NCBI GenBank assembly: GCA_017621815.1
Contig: JAGASK010000050.1
Span: 23,972-87,971 of the forward strand
DNA: 64,000 nt
Reading direction: 5' to 3'
Origin: Lachnospiraceae bacterium
GTDB lineage: Bacteria > Bacillota > Clostridia > Lachnospirales > Lachnospiraceae
The translations under genes were made by a program, and so were the position numbers. Shown piece by piece: positions 1-8,686 of the stretch; the first letter of the stretch is position 1, and every line of letters begins with the position of its first letter. The notes beneath the pieces were generated by a model. That model worked only from the letters and a program-made list of their open reading frames with translations. It was not told the origin of the DNA and ran no database searches.

Positions 1-470
1 CGTACCTCATCTCTGGACATATCAAGCGCCACAGAAAGCTCTCCATAAAGAAAATCCTCAGCCAGTTTAAAATAACGGCTGTCCACTGCAGTTACTTTAC
101 ATCCCTTTAAAATTCGTTTTTCCTTTCTGAGATAAATAGTTTTAATAAGCTTCAGCCAGCCTTCACAGCTGTTTTGATGCATATACTCTTTATATGTTTT
201 TTCAAGCGTCTTTTCATCAGCAAGGGGAATCAAGGGTATGTCGGGAATAGAATGGATAAAGGTAAGAGCCTCATCCTTTGAAACGGCCTTTCTCATTGCC
301 TCGTCAGCTGTGTCCACAGGAATGTACACGGTACTGCCGGAAAGAAAAACAGGCTTTAAGAGATAATATTTTCTGTTTTTATCAATACCGGTAATATTTA
401 ACGTAGTAATATCCTGCACGCTGCAAATTCCGTTGTTACCGCAAACTACATAATCACCAACTTTGAACAT
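1..470 (-). CDS. CarD-family transcriptional regulator (3' end cut by window edge)
   Basis: Read on the minus strand from an ATG at 468-470, this frame stays open to the window edge (156 codons). It begins MFKVGDYVVCGNNGICSV, the typical start of the CarD/TRCF RNA-polymerase-interacting domain; a helical C-terminal half follows (around residues 75-156). CarD-family proteins bind the RNA polymerase beta subunit and tune promoter opening. Family members are about 160-170 aa, so only a few residues are probably missing. An AGGAGG-like site precedes the ATG and a good promoter lies upstream. It is divergent from the phosphatase gene. Family call is confident; target promoters are unknown. Confidence 0.85.
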   Translation of the reverse strand, partial: MFKVGDYVVCGNNGICSVQDITTLNITGIDKNRKYYLLKPVFLSGSTVYIPVDTADEAMRKAVSKDEALTFIHSIPDIPLIPLADEKTLEKTYKEYMHQNSCEGWLKLIKTIYLRKEKRILKGCKVTAVDSRYFKLAEDFLYGELSVALDMSRDEV

Positions 471-491
471 AAAATACCTCCTATGTTTATT

Positions 492-521
492 AGTATACCA
501 CAATTTTCGGAAAAATGTCAG
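492..521 (-). promoter_or_regulatory. Promoter of the CarD-like gene
   Basis: On the minus strand CTGACA (516-521) and TATACT (492-497) are separated by 18 bases, close to a sigma-A promoter. The ATG lies about 22 bases downstream of the -10 element. Seen in sequence; activity is inferred. Confidence 0.55.
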
Positions 522-721
522 AAGGACGATGAAAGAGTGCGTAAATTCGGCGTTTTGTACCATATATAAATACTATAATATTGTGCAATAGTTACAAGGA
601 GGTCAAAAACAGACTTCTGTTAAAAAGGAATGGGAAAAAAATGATGATTATGGTAAGATATACTTGTTGAATTATCGTGTCTGATAAAGTATACTTGCAG
701 AATTATGGAAGAAAGGAAATT

Positions 722-1303
722 ATGCTTATGGCTATTTATCTGGCAAGGCATGGGGAAACGGACTGGAATCTTAAGGGACTGATTCAGGGACATACGGATA
801 TTCCTTTAAATGAAACGGGAAAACAGCAGGCTTATGAACTGGCAGCCGCCATTAAAGATAAAGGCATTTCCATAAACAGAATTTATTCAAGTGATATGAA
901 GCGCGCCCGCGAAACAGCAGAGATCGTGGCAAAGGAGCTTTTGGTCGAAGCGCAGGCTCTTAAAGGAATACAGGAAGTGAATCTCGGCAGATGGGAAGGG
1001 CATACATGGAAGCAGGTTCGGGAACTTTTTCCTGATGAATACCGGGTATGGTATGAGAACAGGCGCTATGAAGTGCCGCCGGAAGGAGAATCCTATGAGC
1101 AGGTGCTTCAGAGGGTGGTGCCTGTATTATCCGGTATTGCTTTAAAAGAAGATGAAAATGTGCTGGTCGTTGTTCACAGTGCAGTAATTATGTCATTGCT
1201 TTCCTATGTTTATGACAAACCTTTTGAAGAGATGTCCAGAAATTTCAGGACGAAGAACGGAGAGATTACAGAACTTGAGAAAAGCATGATAAAACCGCTT
1301 TAA
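722..1303 (+). CDS. Histidine phosphatase family protein (phosphoglycerate mutase-like)
   Basis: The protein starts MLMAIYLARHGETDW; the RHGE motif (residues 9-12) carries the phospho-accepting His10, and a second conserved His sits near residue 152 in VVVHSAV. This is the branch-2 histidine phosphatase fold (GpmB/CobC/PhoE relatives), about 193 aa, the usual length. The substrate cannot be told from sequence: a small sugar phosphate, phosphoglycerate or a cobalamin precursor are all possible. An upstream in-frame start exists at 677, but GAAAGGA just before 722 favours the shorter form. It is followed at 33 bp by the SH3b membrane protein, probably in one transcript. Confidence 0.85.
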   Translation: MLMAIYLARHGETDWNLKGLIQGHTDIPLNETGKQQAYELAAAIKDKGISINRIYSSDMKRARETAEIVAKELLVEAQALKGIQEVNLGRWEGHTWKQVRELFPDEYRVWYENRRYEVPPEGESYEQVLQRVVPVLSGIALKEDENVLVVVHSAVIMSLLSYVYDKPFEEMSRNFRTKNGEITELEKSMIKPL

Positions 1304-1336
1304 AACAAATATACAGAAGGGAACTGAAAGTATTAT

Positions 1337-2167
1337 ATGAAAAATAAAGTCAGTTTAAAAATAGCAATGCTTTTTACGGCAGTTTTTCTGTTTATGATTT
1401 TTCTTCCCGTGAAGGTATTTGCAGAAAACGAATATACCGTAACAGAAATGACAGCTGAAGGAGAAGTAATCAGTGATGTAAATGTGCGTACGGGACCTGC
1501 CACCTCTTATGATATTATCGGGACTGTGAGGGCAAAGGATATTGTTGCCATAAGCGGCAGGAGCAGTGACGGCTGGTACAGAATTGATTTTCAGGGTCAG
1601 CCAGGTTTTGTATACGGAGAATATATATCCGTTATTGAAAAAGCGCCGGAGGAAACTCCCGAAGCTGTGCAGCAGCCGGCCTCCAATACGGCAAAAAAGG
1701 ACTTCGGACCTTTCAGGCTGGCGGCAATTTTTGTAATTATTATAGTGATTATCATTATGATTGTTCTTACTATCCGCAGCTTTATCCAGGGGAACCGGGA
1801 TGAAGATGATGAGGAGGAAGAAGATGATGATGGAGAAGACGGGGAAAGTGATGAGGACGGTTTAACAAAGTCAGAAGAGACACCTGAGAAGAAGGAAAGC
1901 AAAAAGTCCGGTGGAACTTCAGAAGCGGTTAAGACGATAGTTATCCGGGAGGAAGATTATCAGCTCCATATAGACCCTAAATATTTTGAGGACGAACCTT
2001 TGAGCCAGCCGGAGTATGTGACGGATTATCTGAAAAAAATTGAGAGTGAAAATACCCAGCCTACAAAGCCTTTGGCAAAAAAGGAAAATGCGGATGACCT
2101 TACCAGAGCCATGAAAAAACTGGAGGAGCTGCAGGAGGAAATAGAGAGGCTGAAGAGGAAGCAATAA
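1337..2167 (+). CDS. SH3b-domain single-pass membrane protein
   Basis: Residues 1-29 form a signal peptide ending VFA; residues 42-98 are a bacterial SH3 domain with the hallmark NVRTGPATSYDIIG and a later GWYRI; residues 128-147 are a very hydrophobic Ile/Val-rich membrane segment; residues 154-175 are a run of Asp/Glu; the C-terminus (about 247-276) is a charged probable coiled coil. Bacterial SH3 domains usually bind peptidoglycan stem peptides, so the external half probably senses or binds the wall while the acidic tail is cytoplasmic. No enzymatic domain is present. Function unknown; it lies between a phosphatase and a sugar kinase. Confidence 0.75.
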   Translation: MKNKVSLKIAMLFTAVFLFMIFLPVKVFAENEYTVTEMTAEGEVISDVNVRTGPATSYDIIGTVRAKDIVAISGRSSDGWYRIDFQGQPGFVYGEYISVIEKAPEETPEAVQQPASNTAKKDFGPFRLAAIFVIIIVIIIMIVLTIRSFIQGNRDEDDEEEEDDDGEDGESDEDGLTKSEETPEKKESKKSGGTSEAVKTIVIREEDYQLHIDPKYFEDEPLSQPEYVTDYLKKIESENTQPTKPLAKKENADDLTRAMKKLEELQEEIERLKRKQ

Positions 2168-2193
2168 TATAATGAAATGAAAGGAGACAGGGT

Positions 2194-3075
2194 ATGGTAT
2201 TAGGAGCATTGGAAGCAGGCGGTACTAAGATGGTCTGTGCCGTTGGAAATGAAAAGGGAGAAATATTTGAGCAGGTGTCGATTCCTACGGAGGCCCCGGC
2301 GATAACGGTTCCGAAGATGATTTCTTATTTTAAGGAAAAGAAAATAGAGGCGTTGGGAATCGGATGTTTCGGTCCCATAGATCCGGATAAAAAGTCGGAA
2401 ACTTATGGATACATCACGAGTACGCCGAAGCTGGCATGGGCTGACTATAATATTGTGGGAGCTTTTGAGGAGGCTATTGGCTGTCCTGTGGGCTTTGATA
2501 CGGACGTAAACGGTTCAGTGCTTGGAGAGGTTACTTTCGGACAGGCCAGGGGTAAAAGCAGCGTTATTTATATTACCATTGGAACCGGTGTAGGTGCGGG
2601 AATTTATATTGAAGGAAAGCTTCTTCACGGAATGCTGCATCCTGAAGCGGGGCACGTTCTGATTCAAAAGCGGAGTGATGATACTTATGGAGGCAAATGT
2701 CCTTACCACAAAACATGTCTGGAGGGCATGGCAGCAGGACCTGCCCTTAAGGAAAGATGGGGAAAGGATGCTCGTTTATTAAAAGATAAAAAAGAAGTCT
2801 GGGATTTGGAAGCATATTATATTGCCCAGGCACTTACCAATTATATTTTGACTCTTTCACCGGAGCTGATTATTTTAGGCGGCGGCGTCATGCATCAGGA
2901 GCAGTTGTTTCCGCTGATTCGCAGTTACGTGAAGGATATGCTGAACGGTTATTTGAAAACAGAAGAACTGAAGGATTTGGAGCATTACATTGTACCTGCA
3001 AGCCTCAAAGACAATCAGGGAATTATGGGCTGTCTTGAACTTGGCAGGCGTGCAGTATGTGAAGAGCAGAATTAA
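2194..3075 (+). CDS. scrK: ROK-family fructokinase / sugar kinase
   Basis: A 293-aa ROK kinase that phosphorylates a hexose, probably fructose, with ATP in the cytoplasm. EAGGTK (residues 7-12) is the phosphate-binding loop; Asp104 in GFDTDVNG is the expected catalytic base; the EAGH...CPYHKTC stretch supplies the ROK zinc ligands His154, Cys169, His172 and Cys175. The EAGGTK start and zinc motif match the fructokinase (ScrK/GmuE/YdhR) branch better than glucokinase or NagC-type repressors, and there is no N-terminal helix-turn-helix. An AAGGAG site precedes the ATG. The translation-factor fusion gene starts 2 bp after its stop. Confidence 0.85.
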   Translation: MVLGALEAGGTKMVCAVGNEKGEIFEQVSIPTEAPAITVPKMISYFKEKKIEALGIGCFGPIDPDKKSETYGYITSTPKLAWADYNIVGAFEEAIGCPVGFDTDVNGSVLGEVTFGQARGKSSVIYITIGTGVGAGIYIEGKLLHGMLHPEAGHVLIQKRSDDTYGGKCPYHKTCLEGMAAGPALKERWGKDARLLKDKKEVWDLEAYYIAQALTNYILTLSPELIILGGGVMHQEQLFPLIRSYVKDMLNGYLKTEELKDLEHYIVPASLKDNQGIMGCLELGRRAVCEEQN

Positions 3076-3076
3076 A

Positions 3077-5815
3077 ATGGAGCGTTTGACATTAGGAATT
3101 TTAGCCCACGTAGATGCGGGGAAAACAACTTTATCGGAAGCCATACTTTATACAAGCGGTGATATACGCAAAGCGGGAAGAGTGGATAATAAGGATACCT
3201 TTCTTGACACCTATGAGCTGGAAAGGGAAAGGGGAATCACTATTTTTTCCAAGCAGGCCATTGTCAACTATAAAGATATGCGGATAACCCTGCTTGATAC
3301 TCCCGGACATGTGGATTTTTCGGCGGAAATGGAGCGTACCCTGCAGGTGCTGGATGCGGCAGTGCTGGTAATCAGCGGTGCAGACGGCGTACAGGGACAT
3401 ACAAAGACGCTGTGGCGGCTTTTGAAACGGTATCAGGTGCCTGTATTTTTGTTTATCAACAAAATGGACCAGCCGGGAACGGATAAGGAAGCTTTGCTTA
3501 AGGAACTTTCAGAGAAGCTGGATACAGGGTGTGTGGATTTCTCACAGCCGGATACAGATAGTTTTTATGAAAGTCTGGCTGTATGCGAGGAAGGAATGCT
3601 GAACCTCTTTTTGGAGGAAGGAAAAATAGAAACGGAGGAAATTAAGAGGGCTATAGCTGCCCGAAAGGTTTTTCCCTGTTTTTTCGGCTCTGCTCTGAGA
3701 ATGTCCGGTGTGGAGGAGCTTTTGGAGGGAATCAGGAAATTTGCGACTGTTCCTGTGTACTCCGGGGAGTTTGGCGCCAGAGTTTTCAAAATAACAAGAG
3801 ATGCCCAGGGAAACCGCCTTACGCATATGAAGATTACAGGCGGAAGTCTCTGTGCAAGGTGTGTGTTAAGTATAAAGAAAGCTTCGGATAAAGAGGAGGT
3901 TCTGGAAGAAAAGGTGAATCAGATCCGCATTTATTCCGGAGAGAAGTTTGAAGCGGTAAAGGAAGCACCGGCAGGAAGTGTCTGTGCAGTAACCGGACTT
4001 ACAGGAACTTTGCCCGGGGAAGGTCTGGGTAAAGAGCAGGAAAGAGAGATTCCTGTGCTGGAGCCTGTTCTGAGCTACTGTGTACAGCTGCCGGAAGGAT
4101 ATGATGCAGCCCTGATGCTTCCAAAACTTTTACAGCTTCAGGAAGAAGACCCCATGCTGCATATCGTCTGGGATGAGGAACTTAAGGAAATTCATGCCAA
4201 GGTCATGGGAGAAGTGCAGACAGAGGTTTTAAAGCGCATGATTTATGAGCGTTTCGGGGTGGAGGTTTCCTTCGGTACCGGGCGCATTGTTTATAAGGAG
4301 ACTATTGCCGATAGGGTGGAAGGAGTAGGGCACTTCGAGCCTCTTAGGCATTATGCGGAGGTGCATCTGCTTCTGGAACCGGGAGAGCCGGGCAGCGGTC
4401 TTGCTTTTGCTGCGGATTGCAGTGAGGACATTCTGGGGCGCAACTGGCAGCGGCTTGTTTTAACTCATTTAGAGGAAAGGGAGCACCGTGGTGTGCTTAC
4501 AGGTTCGCCCATTACAGATATGAAAATTACTCTGGTAGCAGGAAAGGCGCATCAGAAGCATACAGAGGGCGGTGATTTCAGACAGGCTACTTACCGTGCC
4601 CTGAGACAGGGACTGATGGAGGCACAGTCAGTGCTGCTGGAGCCCATATATGAGTTCCGGCTGGAGGTGCCGGAGGGTGCTGTCGGACGGGCAATGACGG
4701 ATATGGAAAAGCTCCATGGAAGCTTCACTTTAGAGGAACGCAGCGGCGAAACGGCAGTGCTGACAGGAACGGCGCCGGTGGTAACACTTCAGGATTATCA
4801 GAAAGAAGTAACGGCTTACACGAAAGGACATGGAAGGCTGTTTTGCAGTTTTAAGGGATATGCACCCTGTCATAATGCTGAGGCGGTAATGGAAAGCAGG
4901 AGATATGACCCGGAAGCTGATTTGAGAAATCCTTCCGCTTCCGTTTTTTGCGCTCACGGAGCAGGGTTTGTGGTGCCCTGGAATCAGGTAAAAAATTATA
5001 TGCACCTTCCCGGCTGCATGGAAGGAGACCGGGAGACCATACTGGAAAGTGCTTTTGAGGAAGAACTTGCAAAGCGCAGACAGGCAGCCTTAAGCAGACA
5101 GGAGCTTCTGAAAGAGCAGGGCGGGGAGGTTTTTATCGGAACCGAAGAAATAGATGCTATTTTAAGCCGCACTTCAAATGCAAACAGCAGACAGGACGGT
5201 AATAAGAAAAAAGAAGGCTGGCAGAGAGAGCGCAGGAGCGGTGAAAATGCAAGTACCGGCAAATCCTCCGTTACACGTGTTTATAAGGGACAGGAAAAGA
5301 GGGAAGAATACCTTCTGGTGGACGGGTATAATGTGATTTTTGCATGGGAGGATTTAAAGGAGCTGGCAGCTGTCAATTTAGACGGTGCAAGAGGAAAGCT
5401 TCTTGATATTCTGTGCAACTATCAGGGCATTAAAAAATGCAGTTTAATAGCTGTGTTTGACGCCTACAGGTTAAAGGGACATCCTACGGAGATTCTTGAT
5501 TATCACAATATTCATGTGGTATATACAAAAGAAGCGGAAACTGCAGACAGGTATATTGAGAAGTTTGCACATGATAACGGAAAGAAGTACGATATTACAG
5601 TAGCCACCTCCGACGGTCTTGAACAGATCATTATCAGGGGAGAAGGCTGCAGGCTTTTGTCTGCCAGGGATTTAAGGGAGGAAATAGACAGGGCACAGGC
5701 AGCGCTGAAGGAGGAATTTCTTGACAGGCCAGGGAAAAGCAAAAACTATCTGCTGGACGGATTGTCAGGGGAAGCACAGGAGCAGCTTATGAAGCTGCAG
5801 TCCCCTGTGGATTAA
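3077..5815 (+). CDS. TetM/EF-G-like translation GTPase fused to a C-terminal YacP/Rae1-type NYN nuclease domain
   Basis: 912 aa from the ATG at 3077, chosen because MERLTLGILAHVDAGKTT aligns with translation GTPases; an in-frame start at 2990 would overlap the kinase. G1 HVDAGKT (11-17), G2 RGIT (52-55), G3 DTPGH (74-78) and G4 NKMD (128-131) are intact. Domains II-V of the ribosomal-protection/EF-G family follow to about residue 680. After a polar linker comes an NYN/PIN-like domain (about 745-880) with VDGYN (Asp749), VFDAY (Asp795) and TSDGLEQ (Asp846), as in YacP/Rae1, a ribosome-associated mRNA endonuclease. The GTPase half probably docks in the ribosomal A site. Annotation pipelines may call this tetracycline resistance; the extra domain argues for a housekeeping or ribosome-rescue role (inference). 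Confidence 0.85.
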   Translation: MERLTLGILAHVDAGKTTLSEAILYTSGDIRKAGRVDNKDTFLDTYELERERGITIFSKQAIVNYKDMRITLLDTPGHVDFSAEMERTLQVLDAAVLVISGADGVQGHTKTLWRLLKRYQVPVFLFINKMDQPGTDKEALLKELSEKLDTGCVDFSQPDTDSFYESLAVCEEGMLNLFLEEGKIETEEIKRAIAARKVFPCFFGSALRMSGVEELLEGIRKFATVPVYSGEFGARVFKITRDAQGNRLTHMKITGGSLCARCVLSIKKASDKEEVLEEKVNQIRIYSGEKFEAVKEAPAGSVCAVTGLTGTLPGEGLGKEQEREIPVLEPVLSYCVQLPEGYDAALMLPKLLQLQEEDPMLHIVWDEELKEIHAKVMGEVQTEVLKRMIYERFGVEVSFGTGRIVYKETIADRVEGVGHFEPLRHYAEVHLLLEPGEPGSGLAFAADCSEDILGRNWQRLVLTHLEEREHRGVLTGSPITDMKITLVAGKAHQKHTEGGDFRQATYRALRQGLMEAQSVLLEPIYEFRLEVPEGAVGRAMTDMEKLHGSFTLEERSGETAVLTGTAPVVTLQDYQKEVTAYTKGHGRLFCSFKGYAPCHNAEAVMESRRYDPEADLRNPSASVFCAHGAGFVVPWNQVKNYMHLPGCMEGDRETILESAFEEELAKRRQAALSRQELLKEQGGEVFIGTEEIDAILSRTSNANSRQDGNKKKEGWQRERRSGENASTGKSSVTRVYKGQEKREEYLLVDGYNVIFAWEDLKELAAVNLDGARGKLLDILCNYQGIKKCSLIAVFDAYRLKGHPTEILDYHNIHVVYTKEAETADRYIEKFAHDNGKKYDITVATSDGLEQIIIRGEGCRLLSARDLREEIDRAQAALKEEFLDRPGKSKNYLLDGLSGEAQEQLMKLQSPVD

Positions 5816-5829
5816 ACTATAAAAAGTGT

Positions 5830-7419
5830 CTACCAGCGCTCCCAGAAAATGTAAATGACATTGATGAACAGTAAAACAGTAAGCACGCCCCAGTTTATGA
5901 TATGCATCATAACAGGGGCTGTTTTTGCGAAAAAGCCCTTTGCGGGGGTATTTGCCTGAGTCAGATAATATTTGTTTCCAAGCCCCAGCGCAATGGCAAT
6001 ATATACAAGGCAGATAGCCACATATCTGAAGTCACTGCTGCAGGTGTAAGGATAAATAATTACGAAAGCAGCAAAGGAAATCAGCATAACCACATAACCT
6101 ACCAGTAGGAACACTTTGTCCTCGAGAAGTGTCTTCTTTTTCAGAAGCACAACTATCAATAAGACTGCAGTGGCAATACTGAAAATGATGGCGAGGACAA
6201 AGGTAATCTGGCAGAGAATTAAAAGAATGTCGGGCAAATCTGTGGGATATTCCTCTGCAAACAAAGAAGTATGGAGCATAATTACCCAGGTATTGCTGCA
6301 GGCTCTGGCACTGATGGGGTGAAAGGGAAATTCAATTCTCCAGTCTGCTAAAGAGGGAATGCCAAGGCGGCTCCAAAGACTGAAACCAGCTGTATACATG
6401 GGTGAGGTCTCGCCCGGTACGGGAACCCCCGGTTTTTCCCCGAAGCGGATCAGATTGCGGACTATCCAGCTTAAGCCGATGGGAGCTACAACAATGCCGA
6501 AGATGCAGTAATTTTTTATCCATTTTATAATGTCTGCCTTTTGTCTGCTTCTGATAACGGAAATAAAGTGCATCAGGAAAACAAGGGCAAGAGGAATGGC
6601 AAGCACGGCGCTGTTCAGCTTGGTAATCATGCCGAAACCGATATAAAGTGCAAGCTTAATCAGGTTTTTTAAATTTTTCTCCCGAATCCATGTAAGGGAG
6701 CCCAGTATAATCAGACACATAAAAAGAATGGTCAGCATGTCATTGTTAACGCTTCCTGCCATAACTACAGTAGCAGGATGGAAGACCATAAAGGCAAGAC
6801 CGATGAAAAGCCCGCTGCCTTTAATATCCAATATTTTTAAAATCTTATAGGTAACCACCATGCACAGACAGGAATAAAGCAGGGTCAGAACCTGCAGATT
6901 TTCAAAGGCAAGGTTTTCTGCCACTCCCAGAGCAATATTCAGCTGAAGCCACAAAAAAGAAAGAATGTGGTGAAAAGGCGGATGGTAGTAAGCAAAAAGT
7001 TCGTAAGGATTTAAATCCGGCAGTTTATGAAATTTGTATATGTACTCAATATATCCGATGTGGCCGGGATTCACGAAGTCTGTGGCAATGCCTGTATAAA
7101 CGCCTGCATCGTGCTGTCTGTCATAGAGACCGGAAAGCAGGACATAACTGCAGCGAATCAGTACGCCAAGAAAAATCATCATGGTTACAGCCGTATCCTC
7201 GGAAATCAGTCTCTTTGTCACCTTCAGGTAGAAGAGAAATGCAAAATAAGCAAGAAAAATACAGGTAAGAACAAGTACCTTCGTATAATGAGAGGTCTCA
7301 AAAAAACTGCTTCCCTGGCCGATTGCCACAAAAAGGCAGGAAACAAGAATGAGGATAATCTGAATGGTTACAGGCTGTTTTATTTTTGGAATGCCAGTCC
7401 CCTTTAACAGCATTTTCAT
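5830..7419 (-). CDS. Multi-pass GT-C-like glycosyltransferase family membrane protein
   Basis: A 529-aa protein with about a dozen hydrophobic segments. Between the first membrane spans lies an extracytoplasmic loop with RQHDAGVYTG and later YYHPPFHH, resembling the acidic-loop layout of GT-C enzymes that use polyprenyl-phosphate sugars (GT39/GT83, ArnT/PMT type). It may therefore glycosylate a wall polymer or protein outside the membrane; no acceptor is evident. The ATG follows an AAGGA site by about 9 bases. It lies 18 bp after the lipoprotein gene 7438-8493 and is co-transcribed with it. The stop faces the GTPase-fusion stop with only 14 bp between. Confidence 0.65.
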   Translation of the reverse strand: MKMLLKGTGIPKIKQPVTIQIILILVSCLFVAIGQGSSFFETSHYTKVLVLTCIFLAYFAFLFYLKVTKRLISEDTAVTMMIFLGVLIRCSYVLLSGLYDRQHDAGVYTGIATDFVNPGHIGYIEYIYKFHKLPDLNPYELFAYYHPPFHHILSFLWLQLNIALGVAENLAFENLQVLTLLYSCLCMVVTYKILKILDIKGSGLFIGLAFMVFHPATVVMAGSVNNDMLTILFMCLIILGSLTWIREKNLKNLIKLALYIGFGMITKLNSAVLAIPLALVFLMHFISVIRSRQKADIIKWIKNYCIFGIVVAPIGLSWIVRNLIRFGEKPGVPVPGETSPMYTAGFSLWSRLGIPSLADWRIEFPFHPISARACSNTWVIMLHTSLFAEEYPTDLPDILLILCQITFVLAIIFSIATAVLLIVVLLKKKTLLEDKVFLLVGYVVMLISFAAFVIIYPYTCSSDFRYVAICLVYIAIALGLGNKYYLTQANTPAKGFFAKTAPVMMHIINWGVLTVLLFINVIYIFWERW

Positions 7420-7437
7420 AAGTAAAAATCCTTTCTT

Positions 7438-8493
7438 TTAATAAATTGCGGTAACATCGGTGATAGTATTGTCCGTAACATTAAAACTCCAGATGGAATG
7501 TCCCGGAATACGATGCTCCGTCAGATACCAGGTATCGTCTATTTTGGTGAGATAGTAAGGAGTACCGCCTCCTATAAAGTTTTTGTACACATCCTCGTAT
7601 TTTCCTTTTTTTAAGTCTTTTAAGTTTTTCACCCGGATGATAGTTGCATAGTCCTGATTGCCGGTTATGTCGGTGGAAACGGTGATGTAAAAGTAATCTT
7701 CAATAGGAGTGAGCTGTATCATGCCGGCAAGCTCATCCGGTACAGGGTACTCCTTTTTGATTTTAAAGTCAGTAAGGTCTGCTTCTATAATGGAGGAGTT
7801 GCCGGATACAAAATAAATGGTATCCTCCACAATGGTAAAGGAGCGCACATAGACACCGTTTAAGGAAGGAATTGAGCGGATTTCCGTCAGATACATATGA
7901 GGGTCATCCTTCGGATGGCGGAAAAGGAACATTTCACCGCTTTCGGAGCTCCAGGCGTAGAAGGTATCCGTCCTTTCATCATAAATAATATAGTGGGGCC
8001 TTACGCCGATTTCCGTAAATTCCTGGAAAGGAATGAAGATGGGTTGTCCGTTCTCGTTGACATCTTCTGTCATAACAAGAATTCTGTTGCTTTCCGTATC
8101 ATCTATCAGGTAAACGAGACCGTCTCCGGCAATGGTATGGGCCATGGAGATGTCATTTGTCATAATCTGCCATTCATACAGCGGGTCAGTCAGGTTTGGG
8201 TGATAGATGACCTGATTGTTATAGCAGTCCACAATAAAATAGTTGTCTTTTATTTTCGTAATATAGGTAGGCACACTTAATGAGGGAAAGGAATTATCGG
8301 GAATAGAATTTAAAGAAGCCTTGTCAAACTCTATGGGACTGCCTTCCCTCAGATAATTTTCGGGAACATAGTCCGAAGGTGCGGTCTGTTTTCCTGCACA
8401 GCCCGTAAGCAGGAATAAAAAGAACAGACAGAGCAAAAAAATTCTTTTAGAAAGAGTATTCAGTTTTAATTTAGGTAATCTTAATCTTTTCAT
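7438..8493 (-). CDS. Lipoprotein with predicted beta-propeller-like repeats
   Basis: 351 aa. A basic N-terminus and hydrophobic core end at the lipobox LLTGC (Cys32), so the mature protein is membrane-anchored outside the cell. The rest is rich in beta-strand motifs of the type YFIVDCYNNQVIYH, LVYLIDDTESNRI and TIYFVSGNSSIIEADL, suggesting blades of a beta propeller (inference). No catalytic motif is recognised. It is the first gene of a two-gene operon with the GT-C-like protein, so a role in surface glycan assembly or sensing is plausible. No Shine-Dalgarno sequence precedes the ATG and the promoter predicts a leaderless transcript. Confidence 0.65.
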   Translation of the reverse strand: MKRLRLPKLKLNTLSKRIFLLCLFFLFLLTGCAGKQTAPSDYVPENYLREGSPIEFDKASLNSIPDNSFPSLSVPTYITKIKDNYFIVDCYNNQVIYHPNLTDPLYEWQIMTNDISMAHTIAGDGLVYLIDDTESNRILVMTEDVNENGQPIFIPFQEFTEIGVRPHYIIYDERTDTFYAWSSESGEMFLFRHPKDDPHMYLTEIRSIPSLNGVYVRSFTIVEDTIYFVSGNSSIIEADLTDFKIKKEYPVPDELAGMIQLTPIEDYFYITVSTDITGNQDYATIIRVKNLKDLKKGKYEDVYKNFIGGGTPYYLTKIDDTWYLTEHRIPGHSIWSFNVTDNTITDVTAIY

Positions 8494-8499
8494 AAGGCT

Positions 8500-8528
8500 A
8501 TTATAATTTTTTTGCTTTCTTTATACAA
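8500..8528 (-). promoter_or_regulatory. Promoter predicting a leaderless mRNA for the lipoprotein operon
   Basis: Minus strand TTGTAT (8523-8528), 17-base spacer, perfect TATAAT (8500-8505). Only six bases (AGCCTT) separate the -10 element from the ATG at 8493, placing the transcription start at or next to the start codon. Confidence 0.55.
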
Positions 8529-8580
8529 TGTTTTTTTGTATACTGATAATGAATTTTTGTATTTGTTAAGAGACATCTTA

Positions 8581-8662
8581 GAACAGGTAATTGAGAAACT
8601 CACAAGCTTACAGAATATTGTCTGAATATTTCCACAGTTTTGAGTTTCTCGATTACCTGTTC
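8581..8662. repeat. 22-bp inverted repeat with 38-base loop ahead of the acyltransferase gene
   Basis: Left arm 8581-8602 and right arm 8641-8662 are reverse complements at 21 of 22 positions; the one difference is a G-U pair in RNA. The arms share GAACAGGTAA / TTACCTGTTC at their outer ends. It ends 24 bp before the preferred ATG at 8687. It could be a leader RNA hairpin, a regulator site or a small invertible element; no T-run follows, so it is not an ordinary terminator. Confidence 0.7.
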
Positions 8663-8686
8663 GAAGAAGCCGGATGGGAGAAAAAA

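Noticed and set aside
3077-5815. Plain tetracycline resistance gene (tetM type)
   Set aside because: The extra nuclease domain, operon-like position after a sugar kinase, and absence of mobile-element context do not support acquired resistance.
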